DNA of 64,000 bases, taken from NCBI GenBank assembly GCA_910585825.1, contig CAJUEY010000002.1:72713-136712 (forward strand), in the 5' to 3' direction. Position numbers and translations under genes: made by a program. Positions 24,448-34,169 of the stretch are shown here, one piece after another. The DNA comes from an uncultured Lachnospiraceae bacterium (GTDB lineage: Bacteria; Bacillota; Clostridia; Lachnospirales; Lachnospiraceae). The notes beneath the pieces are model-generated. The model was not told the origin of the DNA. It did no database searches and saw nothing but the letters and a program-made list of their open reading frames with translations. Within the stretch, counting starts at the first letter, position 1. Each line of letters starts with the position of its first letter.

Positions 24448-27114
24448 ATGATTCGTGTAAACAATCAAAAAGTGATCGGCAGGCTTTCCAGAAAAACATT
24501 AAAGGCAAACCGATTCCGAAATGGGATGGCTGTATTTGCCATTATGCTTACGACGCTTTTGTTTTCTGCATTATTTACAATTGCCGGGACAATGGTTCGT
24601 ACTTCAGAAGGAGAAACGTTTCGTCAGGCAGGCGGAGACATGCATGGAACCTTTAAAGATGTAACTCTTGAGGAGAAAGAAATCTTAAAAAAAGATCCGA
24701 TGATTGTAAAGGCCGGGGAAAGGCTGTTTCTTGGCATGGCAGATGGAGAAGCGTTTCGGAAAGTTCACGGAGAACTGTCCTATATGGATGATGTGTGTGC
24801 AGAAGGTTCTTTTTGTCTGCCGAAACAGGGAAGGCTGCCGGAAGAAGGAACGAAAGAAATCGCCTGTGACAGCAGGATTTTGGAATGTCTTGGCATAACG
24901 CCCAGGATTGGAGAGCCTGTGACGATCACTTATAATGTGGGAAACGCAAATAAAAAGCAGATTACAGATACATTTACCCTTTGCGGCTGGTGGGATTATG
25001 ATTTTGCCAACACGGCGAGTATGGCGCTCTTGCCGAAATCCTATGTGAATGAGATTGCAGAAGAATATCCCAGAGAAGATGAATCGGATTTTATCGGAAA
25101 GTGGGATTTGAACATTTACTTAAAAAGCAGCATGCACATTGAAGAGGATATGAAACAAATCCTTGCGTCCCACGGCTATCAGACAGAGAATTCTAAAGAG
25201 GAGAATTATATCGGAATCGGTGTAAACTGGGGATATGCAGGGGCGCAGATGGCGGCAAATATAGATGCAGGAATGGTATTTACGATTGCCGTGATGCTGG
25301 TCTTGATTATATTGACGGGATATTTGATTATTTACAACATATTTCAAATTTCGGTCAGCAGCGATATCCATTCTTACGGATTGCTGAAAACGATCGGTGC
25401 CACAGGAAGACAGATCCGGCGTATGATTCGACGGCAGGTATTGCTGTTATCGGCGGTGGGAATACCCTTTGGGATTGTTTTCGGTTATCTGGCAGGCAGG
25501 ATGCTTGCGCCCATTGCTATTTTATCCATAAATGATCATAGATCAGTTTCTATCGTTACAAGCCCCTGGATCTTTATCGGAGCGGCGGTATTTTCATTGA
25601 TTACGGTACTGCTGTCCTGCAGAAAGCCAGGCAGGATTGCGGCGAAGGTATCTCCGGTAGAGGCTGTTTCCTATACGGATGTATCTGTAGGTAAAAAACA
25701 GATGAAAAGAGGAGTTTCCGGCGGAAAGACGTTCCGAATGGCAATCGCAAATCTGGGAAGGAACAAGAAGAAAACCCTTTTGGTTGTGCTTTCCCTGTCT
25801 TTGGCAGTTGTGCTGTTCCAGGGAACCTATCTGTTTGCTTGTGGATTTGATATGGATAAATATTTGGAAAAATTTGTTATATCGGATTTTATTCTGGGGG
25901 ACGCCACGTATTTTCAAGTCAGCCGGTTGTTTTCCGGCGAAACGGCGTTGCCGGAAGAAGAGATTGAAAGAATACAGGAGGGCGGAGAAATTACCGAATC
26001 CGGCCGCATTTACGGATTGTATTCCGAGGCATATGATTTTGTATCGGAAGAGAGATACCGTGGGAAATACGAAGGCGTAATGGATGAAGAAGTGGTGGAA
26101 GAAATGGTTGAAGGTGCAATGAAGGATTCCAAAGGGAATTTTGCAGATGAGATCAATTTATATGGTATGGAAGACTTTCCTTTGAGTCAGGTGAAGGTTA
26201 TTGACGGAGATCTGAAAGATTTGTACGATCCAAACCAAAATGCCATTGCGGCAGTTTATCAGACAGATGATTACAGTCATCCCATCGAAGGGAGTAACTG
26301 GGCCAAAACAGGAGACGAAGTTACAATCCGTTATGTGTATGAATGGAAATACCGGAATCCCGATACAGGAGAAAAGATTTCCGAAGAGAAATGGGAGACT
26401 TATGACGGAGAGTTTATTGCAGAGCCGGTTCGGTTTGAGGATATCACCTATCGGGTTGCCGCCTGTGTAATGATAAAAAATCCAATGACATTCCGTATGT
26501 TCCGAAATGATGATTTTGTTTTAAATGCAGAAGTTTTTATGAGGGACAGCAAGACGGCAGATGTGATGGCATATATGTTTAATACCACAGAAGAAAGCAA
26601 TGGCTCTATGGATGAATTTTTAAAAAATTATACGGAAAATATCAGTCCTTTGCTGGATTATGAATCCAAAGAGGCTTATTCCAGTGAATTTGAAGGATAT
26701 CGGAATATGTTTCTTTTGATGGGAGGAGCCCTCAGCTTTGTAATTGGATTAGTGGGAGTCTTAAATTTTCTGAATGCGATACTGACCGGAATACATTCCA
26801 GACGGAGAGAGTTTGCCATTCTCCAGTCTATTGGTATGACGAAAAGACAGCTGAAACAGATGTTGATTTGCGAGGGGCTTCTGTATGTTGGTTTTACTGC
26901 GGCCCTGTCGCTGATTTTAAGCTTTGCGGCAGGATCTGCACTGGCAAAAATGATAGAGAACCTGATGTGGTTTTTTACCTATCGTTTCCGTGTGCTGCCT
27001 CTGCTTTTGGTGATTCCGGTCTTTGTGCTGCTTGGTATTTTACTGCCTCTGCTTAGTTACCGAAATGTGGAGAAACAATCTATTGTGGAGCGGCTGCGGG
27101 AGAGTGAGCAGTAA
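24448..27114 (+). CDS. FtsX-domain ABC permease
   Basis: 888 aa. N-terminal membrane segment near 28-48, a MacB-type extracytoplasmic region, a first FtsX block (about 270-400: GMVFTIAVMLVLIILTGYL ... SYGLLKTIGATGRQIRRM), a second membrane entry near 435-455, a large outside domain to about 750, and a final FtsX block with EFAILQSIGMTKRQLKQM. No ATPase motifs. Such permeases act with the upstream ATPase in peptide-antibiotic or lipoprotein handling. The closing TYRFRVLPLLLVIPVF segment is the last transmembrane helix. Confidence 0.88.
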   Translation: MIRVNNQKVIGRLSRKTLKANRFRNGMAVFAIMLTTLLFSALFTIAGTMVRTSEGETFRQAGGDMHGTFKDVTLEEKEILKKDPMIVKAGERLFLGMADGEAFRKVHGELSYMDDVCAEGSFCLPKQGRLPEEGTKEIACDSRILECLGITPRIGEPVTITYNVGNANKKQITDTFTLCGWWDYDFANTASMALLPKSYVNEIAEEYPREDESDFIGKWDLNIYLKSSMHIEEDMKQILASHGYQTENSKEENYIGIGVNWGYAGAQMAANIDAGMVFTIAVMLVLIILTGYLIIYNIFQISVSSDIHSYGLLKTIGATGRQIRRMIRRQVLLLSAVGIPFGIVFGYLAGRMLAPIAILSINDHRSVSIVTSPWIFIGAAVFSLITVLLSCRKPGRIAAKVSPVEAVSYTDVSVGKKQMKRGVSGGKTFRMAIANLGRNKKKTLLVVLSLSLAVVLFQGTYLFACGFDMDKYLEKFVISDFILGDATYFQVSRLFSGETALPEEEIERIQEGGEITESGRIYGLYSEAYDFVSEERYRGKYEGVMDEEVVEEMVEGAMKDSKGNFADEINLYGMEDFPLSQVKVIDGDLKDLYDPNQNAIAAVYQTDDYSHPIEGSNWAKTGDEVTIRYVYEWKYRNPDTGEKISEEKWETYDGEFIAEPVRFEDITYRVAACVMIKNPMTFRMFRNDDFVLNAEVFMRDSKTADVMAYMFNTTEESNGSMDEFLKNYTENISPLLDYESKEAYSSEFEGYRNMFLLMGGALSFVIGLVGVLNFLNAILTGIHSRRREFAILQSIGMTKRQLKQMLICEGLLYVGFTAALSLILSFAAGSALAKMIENLMWFFTYRFRVLPLLLVIPVFVLLGILLPLLSYRNVEKQSIVERLRESEQ

Positions 27115-27127
27115 TTTGGAATCATAG

Positions 27128-27175
27128 AAAAACAGGGAGACAGTGACCCGTTATGGATCATTGCCTCCCTGTTTT
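27128..27175. terminator. Bidirectional terminator between the permease and the CoA activase gene
   Basis: AAAACAGGGAG and CTCCCTGTTTT pair around a roughly 26-nt loop with further pairing. Flanking A and T runs allow use from both convergent genes. Confidence 0.7.
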
Positions 27176-27226
27176 GGAACTGTCATTTGCCGACAGTTTC
27201 CTTTTATAGGCTATGAAACTGTCAGA

Positions 27227-30200
27227 TTAGTCTGGAAACTTTTTCAGATTCTTCTGTGCCGTAGAGAGCATCAGCTTAATCCGGTTCAGCTGGTTGACTT
27301 CGCTGGCGCCGGGATCATAATCAATGGCTACAATATTTGCCAGTGGATGCTGTTTGCGCAGTTCTTTGATCACGCCTTTTCCTACGACATGGTTGGGCAG
27401 GCAGCCAAAGGGCTGTGTGCAGACGATATTGTTGGTTCCGGTATGGATCAGCTCTAACATTTCTCCCGTTAAGAACCAGCCTTCTCCGGTCTGATTGCCC
27501 AGAGATACAATGTCTTTAGCATAGTCCGCAAGCGTAGATATCTTAGCGGGCGGATCAAAGCGACTGCTTTTTTCAAAGGCATTTTTTGCAGCAGATCTTA
27601 ACCATTCAAAAAATGCAATGCCCAGATTGGCGTTTCTGGCAGCTTTTTTATTTTTTCCAAGATGTTCTACCTGAAAATTCTGATTGTAAAAGGTATAGAG
27701 CAAAAAGTCCGTCAAATCAGGAACAACAGCCTCTGCGCCTTCTGCCTCCAGCAATTCTACCAGATAGTTGTTGGCAGTCGGCATGAATTTTACAAGGATT
27801 TCACCTACAATGCCGACTTTTGGCTTCCTGACATCTGTCAGAGGCAGGTTGTCAAAATCATGGATGATCTCCCGGCACATCTTTTTGTATTTCCGATGGG
27901 ATAAAACCTTATCCTGGGATACGAAACCGATGACTTTTTCTTTCCATTTTTCATGGAGGGCATTGGCGGAGCCGGGTACGGCTTCATACGGTCTTGTACG
28001 ATAGAGACAGCGCATAAAAATATCTCCGAAAATCAGTGCATACAGTCCTCGCTGCAGCAGCGGCAGAGAAATCTTAAATCCCGGATTTTTCTCAAGGCCG
28101 CTTAAGTTGATAGAAATAACCGGAACATTCGGATAGCCCGCTTTTTCCAAAGCACGGCGGATAAAGCCGATATAGTTAGAGGCACGGCAGCCTCCCCCTG
28201 TCTGGGAAATTAATATAGCAGTTCTTGTCATGTCATATTTGCCGGATAACACGGCGTTCATAATCTGCCCGACGACAATCAAAGACGGATAACAGGCGTC
28301 ATTGTTGACATATTTCAGGCCGATGTCTACGGAAGTTCGATTGTCATTGCCGAGGACAGAGATATGATAGCCGGAAGCCCGAAAAGCAGGTTCTAACAGC
28401 TCAAAATGGATGGGCGACATTTGGGGGCAGAGAATCGTATATTCTCGGCGCATTTCCTCTGTAAATACAACGCGGTTGTAACTGGAAGGAATAATGCTCC
28501 GTTTCTGGCCGTTCTGCTTTTTTTCCCGTACACGAATCGCTGCCAGAAGAGAACGGATGCGGATTCGGGCGGCTCCTAAGTTGTTCACTTCGTCAATTTT
28601 TAAGCAGGTATAAATTTTGCCGGATTTTGTCAGAATATCACTGACGCAGTCTGTGGTAATAGCATCCAGACCGCAGCCAAAAGAATTCAGCTGTATCAAA
28701 TCCAGATGCTCCTGGGTTTTTACATATTCGGCAGCAGCATACAGCCTGGAATGGTACATCCATTGATCCATAACGATCAACGGTCGTTCCGGCTGATTTA
28801 AATGAGAAATAGAATCCTCTGTCAGCACGGCAAGGCCGTAAGAGGTGATCAGCTCCGGAATGCCGTGATTGATTTCCGAATCCACATGATAGGGGCGTCC
28901 CGCGAGGACAATGCCCCGCCGGCCGGTATCTTTCAGATACGCCAATACCTCTTCTCCTTTTTTCTGCATGTCGATTCTTGTGGCTGCAAGTTCTTCCCAG
29001 CCGGATTTTACGGCAGAGCGGATCTCTTCTTTTGTTATCTGAAATTCATCAGAAAACGTGTGAATGAGCTGTTCTTCCAGGGCGTTATAATTACCGAAGT
29101 TCAGGAAAGGACAAAGAAAGCGGACTTCTCCGGATGTAATGGCGTCTATATTGTTTTTGATATTTTCCGCATAGGAAGTAACAATCGGGCAGTTATAGTG
29201 GTTGTTGGAATCCGGAAATTCGTCGCGCTCATAAGGAATGCCCGGATAAAAGATAAAATCTGCCTGTTTTTCAATCAGCCAGGAAACATGGCCGTGAGCC
29301 AGCTTTGCCGGATAACATTCGGATTCGCTTGGGATGGAATCAATGCCCATTTCATAAATTTTACGGGAGGATGGGGGAGAGAGCAGTACCCGGAATTTCA
29401 GAGCCTTAAAAAATACAGCCCAGAAAGGGTAGTTTTCATACATATTCAAAACCCGGGGAAGTCCCACCGTACCGCGAACGGCCTCTTCTTTGGAAAGAGG
29501 CGGATAAGCAAAGATCCGATGATTCTTATAGGCAAACAGATTTGGAATATCGTCTTTTTTCGTTTCTTCTCCCAGCCCCCGTTCACAACGGTTTCCGGTA
29601 ATATATTTTCTGTCGCCGGAAAAATGGTTGATTGTCAAAAGACAATGATTCGTACATTTCTGGCAGCGTGTCAGCTCGGTTTCAAAGGTCAGGGCATGAA
29701 TCTGCTCAATGGAAAGCATCGTACTCTGATAATCTGCCTCGTGGCGTTCTCTGGCGATCAGGGCTGCGCCGAAAGCGCCCATGATTCCCGCAATATCAGG
29801 GCGGATTACCTGACAGCCGGAAATCTGTTCAAAACTGCGCAGTACGGCGTCATTGTAAAAAGTGCCTCCCTGTACTACGATATTTTCTCCAAGATCTGAT
29901 GCATCGGACAACTTGATTACCTTAAATAATGCATTTTTGATGACAGAATAAGCAAGGCCGGAGGAAATATCTGCAACCGTCGCCCCTTCTTTCTGCGCCT
30001 GCTTGACTTTGGAATTCATAAATACGGTACAGCGCGTTCCCAGGTCAATGGGATTTTTGGCAAACAAAGCCTCTTTGGCAAAATCCTGTACCGAATAATT
30101 TAAAGATTTTGCAAAGGTTTCAATAAAAGAACCGCAGCCGGAAGAGCAGGCCTCGTTCAGCTGTACGCTGTCGATGGTCTGGTTCTTGATTTTGATGCAT

Positions 30201-31486
30201 TTCATATCCTGTCCGCCGATATCTAAGATACAGTCTACCGCGGGATTGAAGAATGCTGCCGCATAGTAATGGGCGACGGTTTCTACTTCCCCCTCGTCTA
30301 ATAAAAGAGCGGCTTTTAACAGCGCTTCGCCGTATCCTGTGGAACAGGAGTGCACGATCTGTGCATCTTTTGGTAAAAGAGTATAAATCTCTTTTAGGGC
30401 AGTCAGGGAGGTGGAAAGAGGGCTTCCGTTGTTGTTTCTGTAAAAAGAGTACAAAAGCGAGCCGTCTTCCCCGATTAAAGCAATTTTAGTTGTGGTGGAG
30501 CCTGCATCAATTCCGAGATAACAGTTTCCTTTATAAGAGGAAAGATCCGCTGTCTTTACATGGTGATTGGAATGTCTTTCCAAAAACGAATCATAAGCGG
30601 CCTCGTTATCAAATAATGGCTCCATACGAGCCACTTCAAACTCCATATGCAGGTTGCCGGAGAGCTTTTCCTGTAACTGCTGCAGAGAGACAGAATGCTC
30701 TTCCCTGCAGTTTAAGGCAGAGCCGATAGCGGCGAATAAATGGGAATTTTCCGGTTCTATGGCATGTTCGTCATCCAGCTTCAAAGTACGGATAAACGCT
30801 TTTTTTAATTCAGGTAAAAAGTGCAGAGGGCCGCCCAGGAATGCTACATGTCCGCGGATGGGTTTTCCACAGGCAAGTCCGCTGATGGTCTGATTGACCA
30901 CTGCCTGAAAAATAGAAGCGGAAAGATCTTCTCTTGTGGCGCCTTCATTGATCAGAGGCTGGATGTCTGTTTTGGCAAATACGCCGCAGCGGGCGGCAAT
31001 GGGATAAATTTCCTGATAGCCTTTGGCAAATTCATTTAATCCGGCAGCGTCGGTTTGAATTAAGGAGGCCATTTGGTCGATAAAAGAACCGGTGCCGCCG
31101 GCGCAGATGCCGTTCATTCGCTGTTCTACATTTCTGTTTTCAAAATAAATAATTTTGGCGTCTTCTCCGCCCAGTTCGATTGCAACGTCTGTCTTAGGCG
31201 CATAAGTTGAAATCGCGGTGGATACAGCCACAACTTCCTGAACGAAGAGCACATCCAAATGCTTTGCGAGCGTCAGGCCTCCGGAACCTGTAATAACGGG
31301 AAAAAGCTCCAGATTACCCAATTTCTCGGAGGCTTTTGTAACGAGATGCAGTAGTGTTTCCCGGATATTGGCAAAATGACGCTTATAATCAGAAAAAAGG
31401 ATCTGATTGCCGCTGTCCAGGATCGCTATTTTTACAGTGGTAGAGCCAATGTCAATACCAAGCTTATGTAAATTGTTGTTTTGCAT
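27227..31486 (-). CDS. Giant 2-hydroxyacyl-CoA dehydratase activase-type protein
   Basis: 1419 aa. Two tandem BadF/BcrA-type ATPase domains: the first opens LGIDIGSTTVKIAI with GGTGSFIDQMA, the second CYLGIDAGSTTTKIALIG (about 325) with EACSSGCGSFIETFA. A DUF2229-type region and a C-terminal HgdB-like dehydratase-related region follow, with cysteines in QTGGGCRASNYIGF and FGCLPNHVVGKG. Single activases of 2-hydroxyacyl-CoA dehydratases are about 260 aa and use a 4Fe-4S cluster plus ATP to inject an electron; the long fusions are common in clostridia but not assigned a substrate. The start has CAGGTGA upstream. Stand-alone gene; no hydroxyacid pathway genes adjoin it. Confidence 0.85.
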   Translation of the reverse strand: MQNNNLHKLGIDIGSTTVKIAILDSGNQILFSDYKRHFANIRETLLHLVTKASEKLGNLELFPVITGSGGLTLAKHLDVLFVQEVVAVSTAISTYAPKTDVAIELGGEDAKIIYFENRNVEQRMNGICAGGTGSFIDQMASLIQTDAAGLNEFAKGYQEIYPIAARCGVFAKTDIQPLINEGATREDLSASIFQAVVNQTISGLACGKPIRGHVAFLGGPLHFLPELKKAFIRTLKLDDEHAIEPENSHLFAAIGSALNCREEHSVSLQQLQEKLSGNLHMEFEVARMEPLFDNEAAYDSFLERHSNHHVKTADLSSYKGNCYLGIDAGSTTTKIALIGEDGSLLYSFYRNNNGSPLSTSLTALKEIYTLLPKDAQIVHSCSTGYGEALLKAALLLDEGEVETVAHYYAAAFFNPAVDCILDIGGQDMKCIKIKNQTIDSVQLNEACSSGCGSFIETFAKSLNYSVQDFAKEALFAKNPIDLGTRCTVFMNSKVKQAQKEGATVADISSGLAYSVIKNALFKVIKLSDASDLGENIVVQGGTFYNDAVLRSFEQISGCQVIRPDIAGIMGAFGAALIARERHEADYQSTMLSIEQIHALTFETELTRCQKCTNHCLLTINHFSGDRKYITGNRCERGLGEETKKDDIPNLFAYKNHRIFAYPPLSKEEAVRGTVGLPRVLNMYENYPFWAVFFKALKFRVLLSPPSSRKIYEMGIDSIPSESECYPAKLAHGHVSWLIEKQADFIFYPGIPYERDEFPDSNNHYNCPIVTSYAENIKNNIDAITSGEVRFLCPFLNFGNYNALEEQLIHTFSDEFQITKEEIRSAVKSGWEELAATRIDMQKKGEEVLAYLKDTGRRGIVLAGRPYHVDSEINHGIPELITSYGLAVLTEDSISHLNQPERPLIVMDQWMYHSRLYAAAEYVKTQEHLDLIQLNSFGCGLDAITTDCVSDILTKSGKIYTCLKIDEVNNLGAARIRIRSLLAAIRVREKKQNGQKRSIIPSSYNRVVFTEEMRREYTILCPQMSPIHFELLEPAFRASGYHISVLGNDNRTSVDIGLKYVNNDACYPSLIVVGQIMNAVLSGKYDMTRTAILISQTGGGCRASNYIGFIRRALEKAGYPNVPVISINLSGLEKNPGFKISLPLLQRGLYALIFGDIFMRCLYRTRPYEAVPGSANALHEKWKEKVIGFVSQDKVLSHRKYKKMCREIIHDFDNLPLTDVRKPKVGIVGEILVKFMPTANNYLVELLEAEGAEAVVPDLTDFLLYTFYNQNFQVEHLGKNKKAARNANLGIAFFEWLRSAAKNAFEKSSRFDPPAKISTLADYAKDIVSLGNQTGEGWFLTGEMLELIHTGTNNIVCTQPFGCLPNHVVGKGVIKELRKQHPLANIVAIDYDPGASEVNQLNRIKLMLSTAQKNLKKFPD

Positions 31487-31677
31487 ATTATCACCTGTTG
31501 TTTCTTATTTAATGCGATTTGTTTTTCAAACAAACTGTATTATACGACAGCATACGACAAAAAACAAATAAATTTTTTAGAAAATTTGTGCTAAAATTCC
31601 TTAACTGGAAACAGGAACCTATATGGGAAACCGGAATATAATGAGAGTAAGATTCAATTGTGTTATTGGAGTGTATG

Positions 31678-31869
31678 ATGGAATGTAGAGGAATTATTCA
31701 TGTGGTCGGAGAAGGAGATACGTTATATACCTTAAGCAGAAAATATCATGTGCCTCTGCCGCAGATTATGTATGCAAATCCATTTGTGGATATTTATAAT
31801 CTTCAGATTGGAGATGAACTTTGTATTCCGGTCTCTTTTCGGGACGAAATGCAGAGGGAGAAAAGGTAG
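31678..31869 (+). CDS. LysM mini-protein
   Basis: 63 aa consisting almost wholly of one LysM domain: IIHVVGEGDTLYTLSRKYHV ... IMYANPFVDIYNLQIGDELCIP, then a basic tail. No signal peptide or membrane segment is visible. LysM domains bind peptidoglycan or chitin-like glycans; cytoplasmic single-LysM proteins in Firmicutes are often spore-coat related. I chose ATG 31678, with GGAG six bases upstream, over ATG 31675 or GTG 31660. Confidence 0.7.
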   Translation: MECRGIIHVVGEGDTLYTLSRKYHVPLPQIMYANPFVDIYNLQIGDELCIPVSFRDEMQREKR

Positions 31870-32008
31870 GAAACGATTGGTTGTCGGGAGGTCTGTGGAA
31901 ACGGATCTCCCGTTTTTCACAATGATACAAGACAAAGTTCCTTCTTCCGATTGACAAAGCATATACAAAAATTTATAATGCTTTTAAAAAGAAAAAGGCG
32001 GATATAAA

Positions 32009-32860
32009 ATGAATCATTTATTAAATAAAATGGAGCAAAAGATCGGCAGATATGCCATACCGAATCTGATTTTGTGGTTGTTAGTGGGATATGCAATTGG
32101 ATATACATTCATGTATCTTGCCCCCGACATACTTACTTATATGACACTGGAACCTTATTATATTATGAAAGGACAGGTTTGGAGGCTGATTACCTGGGTA
32201 TTGATGCCGCCGGATTCCAGTTTGTTGTTTGCGGTGATTATGATGATGTTTTATTTTCAGCTGGGACAGTCTCTGGAGCGTACATGGGGGACATTCCGGT
32301 TCAATGTTTATATTTTCGGCGGAATTATATTTACGGTAATCGGCGCATTTCTTTTGTATGGCATCTTTTATGCGGTCTATGGCGGCCCGGCAGTGGGAAT
32401 GGGAGCTTATTTTACGACGAATTATATCAACATGGCGATTTTCCTCGCCTTTGCCGTGTGCTATCCGGAAATGCAGGTGCTTTTATACTTTATTATTCCG
32501 ATTAAGATGAAATGGCTTGCGGGGGTATACGGCGCGCTGATCCTCTTTAGCCTGGTTCAGGAAAACTGGGCGGGCAGAGTGGCGATTATTATGTCTTTTT
32601 TGAATTTCCTGGTGTTTTATTTCTCCACCAGAGATTTCAGACGGATTTCCCCAAAGGAAATTCACAGGCGGCAGACCTTTAAGAGCCAGATGCGCCAGTC
32701 GGCGCCCCGGGCGGGCGTGACCAAGCATAAATGCGCGGTCTGCGGCAGAACAGAGGTGGATGATCCGAATCTGGAATTTCGTTTCTGCTCCAAATGCGAC
32801 GGAAATTACGAGTATTGCCAGGATCATTTGTTTACACATCAGCATGTTTATAAGAGCTGA
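32009..32860 (+). CDS. Rhomboid-fold membrane protein with C-terminal zinc ribbon, protease motif not seen
   Basis: 283 aa. Six or so membrane helices (about 20-205) with the rhomboid-like WRLITW loop (WR motif). The catalytic GxSG serine of rhomboid proteases is not visible; the matching region reads GPAVGMGAYFTTNYINMAI. The tail (about 235-283) has CAVCG, then CSKCDGNYEYC and HLFTHQH, a likely zinc ribbon. So it is probably a rhomboid pseudoprotease or derlin-like binder rather than a protease. Followed by a glycosyltransferase 53 bp away. The fold call rests on the helix pattern and WR motif. Confidence 0.65.
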   Translation: MNHLLNKMEQKIGRYAIPNLILWLLVGYAIGYTFMYLAPDILTYMTLEPYYIMKGQVWRLITWVLMPPDSSLLFAVIMMMFYFQLGQSLERTWGTFRFNVYIFGGIIFTVIGAFLLYGIFYAVYGGPAVGMGAYFTTNYINMAIFLAFAVCYPEMQVLLYFIIPIKMKWLAGVYGALILFSLVQENWAGRVAIIMSFLNFLVFYFSTRDFRRISPKEIHRRQTFKSQMRQSAPRAGVTKHKCAVCGRTEVDDPNLEFRFCSKCDGNYEYCQDHLFTHQHVYKS

Positions 32861-32913
32861 TTCGTAAGCGCGTATTCCCAAAGCGCGAAAAGCAACGGAA
32901 GGAATGTAACTTT

Positions 32914-34083
32914 ATGAAGAAAACCATCTTGCTGTTTGAATCCAGAGATCTCTGTTATGAGTCCAATCAGTATTTTATGGGGTGTCTGGAAGAGGCTTTT
33001 GAACAAATGGGGTATCCGGCAGAGGTTTGTGATTTGTCGATACAAATGGAGGAGAAACTGGAGAGAATTTTAGAAAAACAGGACGAATATCTTGCGGCAG
33101 TTGATTTTAATTCCCTTTTGCCAAGGCTGGAATTAGAAGATGGAACGCCTTATCTGAATGCGTTCTGCGTCCCTTTTTTGAACTATCTGGTAGATCATCC
33201 TCTTTATCATCATGCAGGGCTGAAACGGAAGTTTTCTTCTTACGGAGTGATTTGTATTGATCTTTGTCACAAACGATATATTGAGAAGTATTATCCCCAT
33301 ATCGAACATGTTTTTTATCTGCCGCTGGGTGGTATGCAGGCAGGTTTACAGAGGCGCTTTGACCAGAAACGGTTAGAGCTCCTTTTTTTGGGAACTTATG
33401 AGCCGGAAGAAAAATGGTATCGGGAACTTGAGGAGTATCCGAAAGAATTAAGGGAGGAAGTTTCTGCTCTGATCGAGATGATGCGGGCAGATCCGGAGCT
33501 GACGCAGGAGGCTGCGCTGGAACAATATCTGCATGAGCGCGGTGAGAAGCTTTGCCGTGAGGCCTTTGCGAAAAGATTAAATGGAGATTATCTTGCAGAC
33601 AAATATCTGCGGAATCTGAGAAGAAAAGAAACGGCGCTTGCTGCGGCAAAAGCGGAAACGCCCTTTACCATAGTGGGCCACGGCTGGGAGTCGGCAGCAG
33701 AGCTGAACTGCAGCCATATCACAATTCAGAATGGGGTTGGGTTTGCGGCGTCCCTTCAGCTTATGGCGAATGCCAAAATGCTGGTGAATACAACGCCGGG
33801 CTTTCACGGAGGACTTCACGACCGGGTATATTCCGCCATGATGAATCATACCCTTTGTTTTACAGAGGCGAGTCAGTTTGCAAAGCAGGCCCTTTCCGAT
33901 GGAAAAGAGGCAGTTTTATATGACATCAGCCGTCCGGATGCACTGGCAGAAAAAATCAGAATACTGTATGAGCGCCCCAAAGAGATTCAGATAATGACGG
34001 ATCAGGCGTTTTTAAAAGCAAAAGAACAGCATACCTGGCAGAAGAGGGCAGGGGAAATTATAAATTTTATAGGAAATGATTGA
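32914..34083 (+). CDS. CgeB-like glycosyltransferase
   Basis: 389 aa, soluble. The N-terminal half has a Rossmann-like start (TILLFESRDLCYESNQYF). The C-terminal half carries the CgeB/Glyco_trans_1_2 pattern: LVNTTPGFHGGLHDRVYSAM, then a TEASQFA segment and AVLYDISRPDALAEKIRIL, ending EHTWQKRAGEI. CgeB proteins glycosylate the Bacillus spore surface; the target here is unknown. Its stop codon overlaps the -35 element of the downstream MarR promoter. Confidence 0.7.
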   Translation: MKKTILLFESRDLCYESNQYFMGCLEEAFEQMGYPAEVCDLSIQMEEKLERILEKQDEYLAAVDFNSLLPRLELEDGTPYLNAFCVPFLNYLVDHPLYHHAGLKRKFSSYGVICIDLCHKRYIEKYYPHIEHVFYLPLGGMQAGLQRRFDQKRLELLFLGTYEPEEKWYRELEEYPKELREEVSALIEMMRADPELTQEAALEQYLHERGEKLCREAFAKRLNGDYLADKYLRNLRRKETALAAAKAETPFTIVGHGWESAAELNCSHITIQNGVGFAASLQLMANAKMLVNTTPGFHGGLHDRVYSAMMNHTLCFTEASQFAKQALSDGKEAVLYDISRPDALAEKIRILYERPKEIQIMTDQAFLKAKEQHTWQKRAGEIINFIGND

Positions 34084-34139
34084 CAATTTAAATTAACAGT
34101 GTTAATATCTTGCATACGCCAATTATTAACACTGTTAAT
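34080..34139 (+). promoter_or_regulatory. MarR promoter with two 15-bp operators
   Basis: TTGACA (34080-34085), 17 bp, TAATAT (34103-34108). Two near-identical dyads, ATTAACAGTGTTAAT (34092-34106) and ATTAACACTGTTAAT (34125-34139), have centres 33 bp apart, about three helical turns. The first covers the spacer and -10. This is the classic layout of an autorepressed MarR gene. Confidence 0.85.
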
Positions 34140-34169
34140 TATTTTTTTGAAAAACAGGAGGTGAAGAAA

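Noticed and set aside
28802..29899. 365-codon open frame opposite the CoA activase gene
   Set aside because: Antisense shadow of a conserved coding sequence; no start signal or recognisable motifs.
34110..34169. ATG start for the MarR gene
   Set aside because: It would translate through the second operator, whereas TTG 34170 has an ideal AGGAGGTGA.
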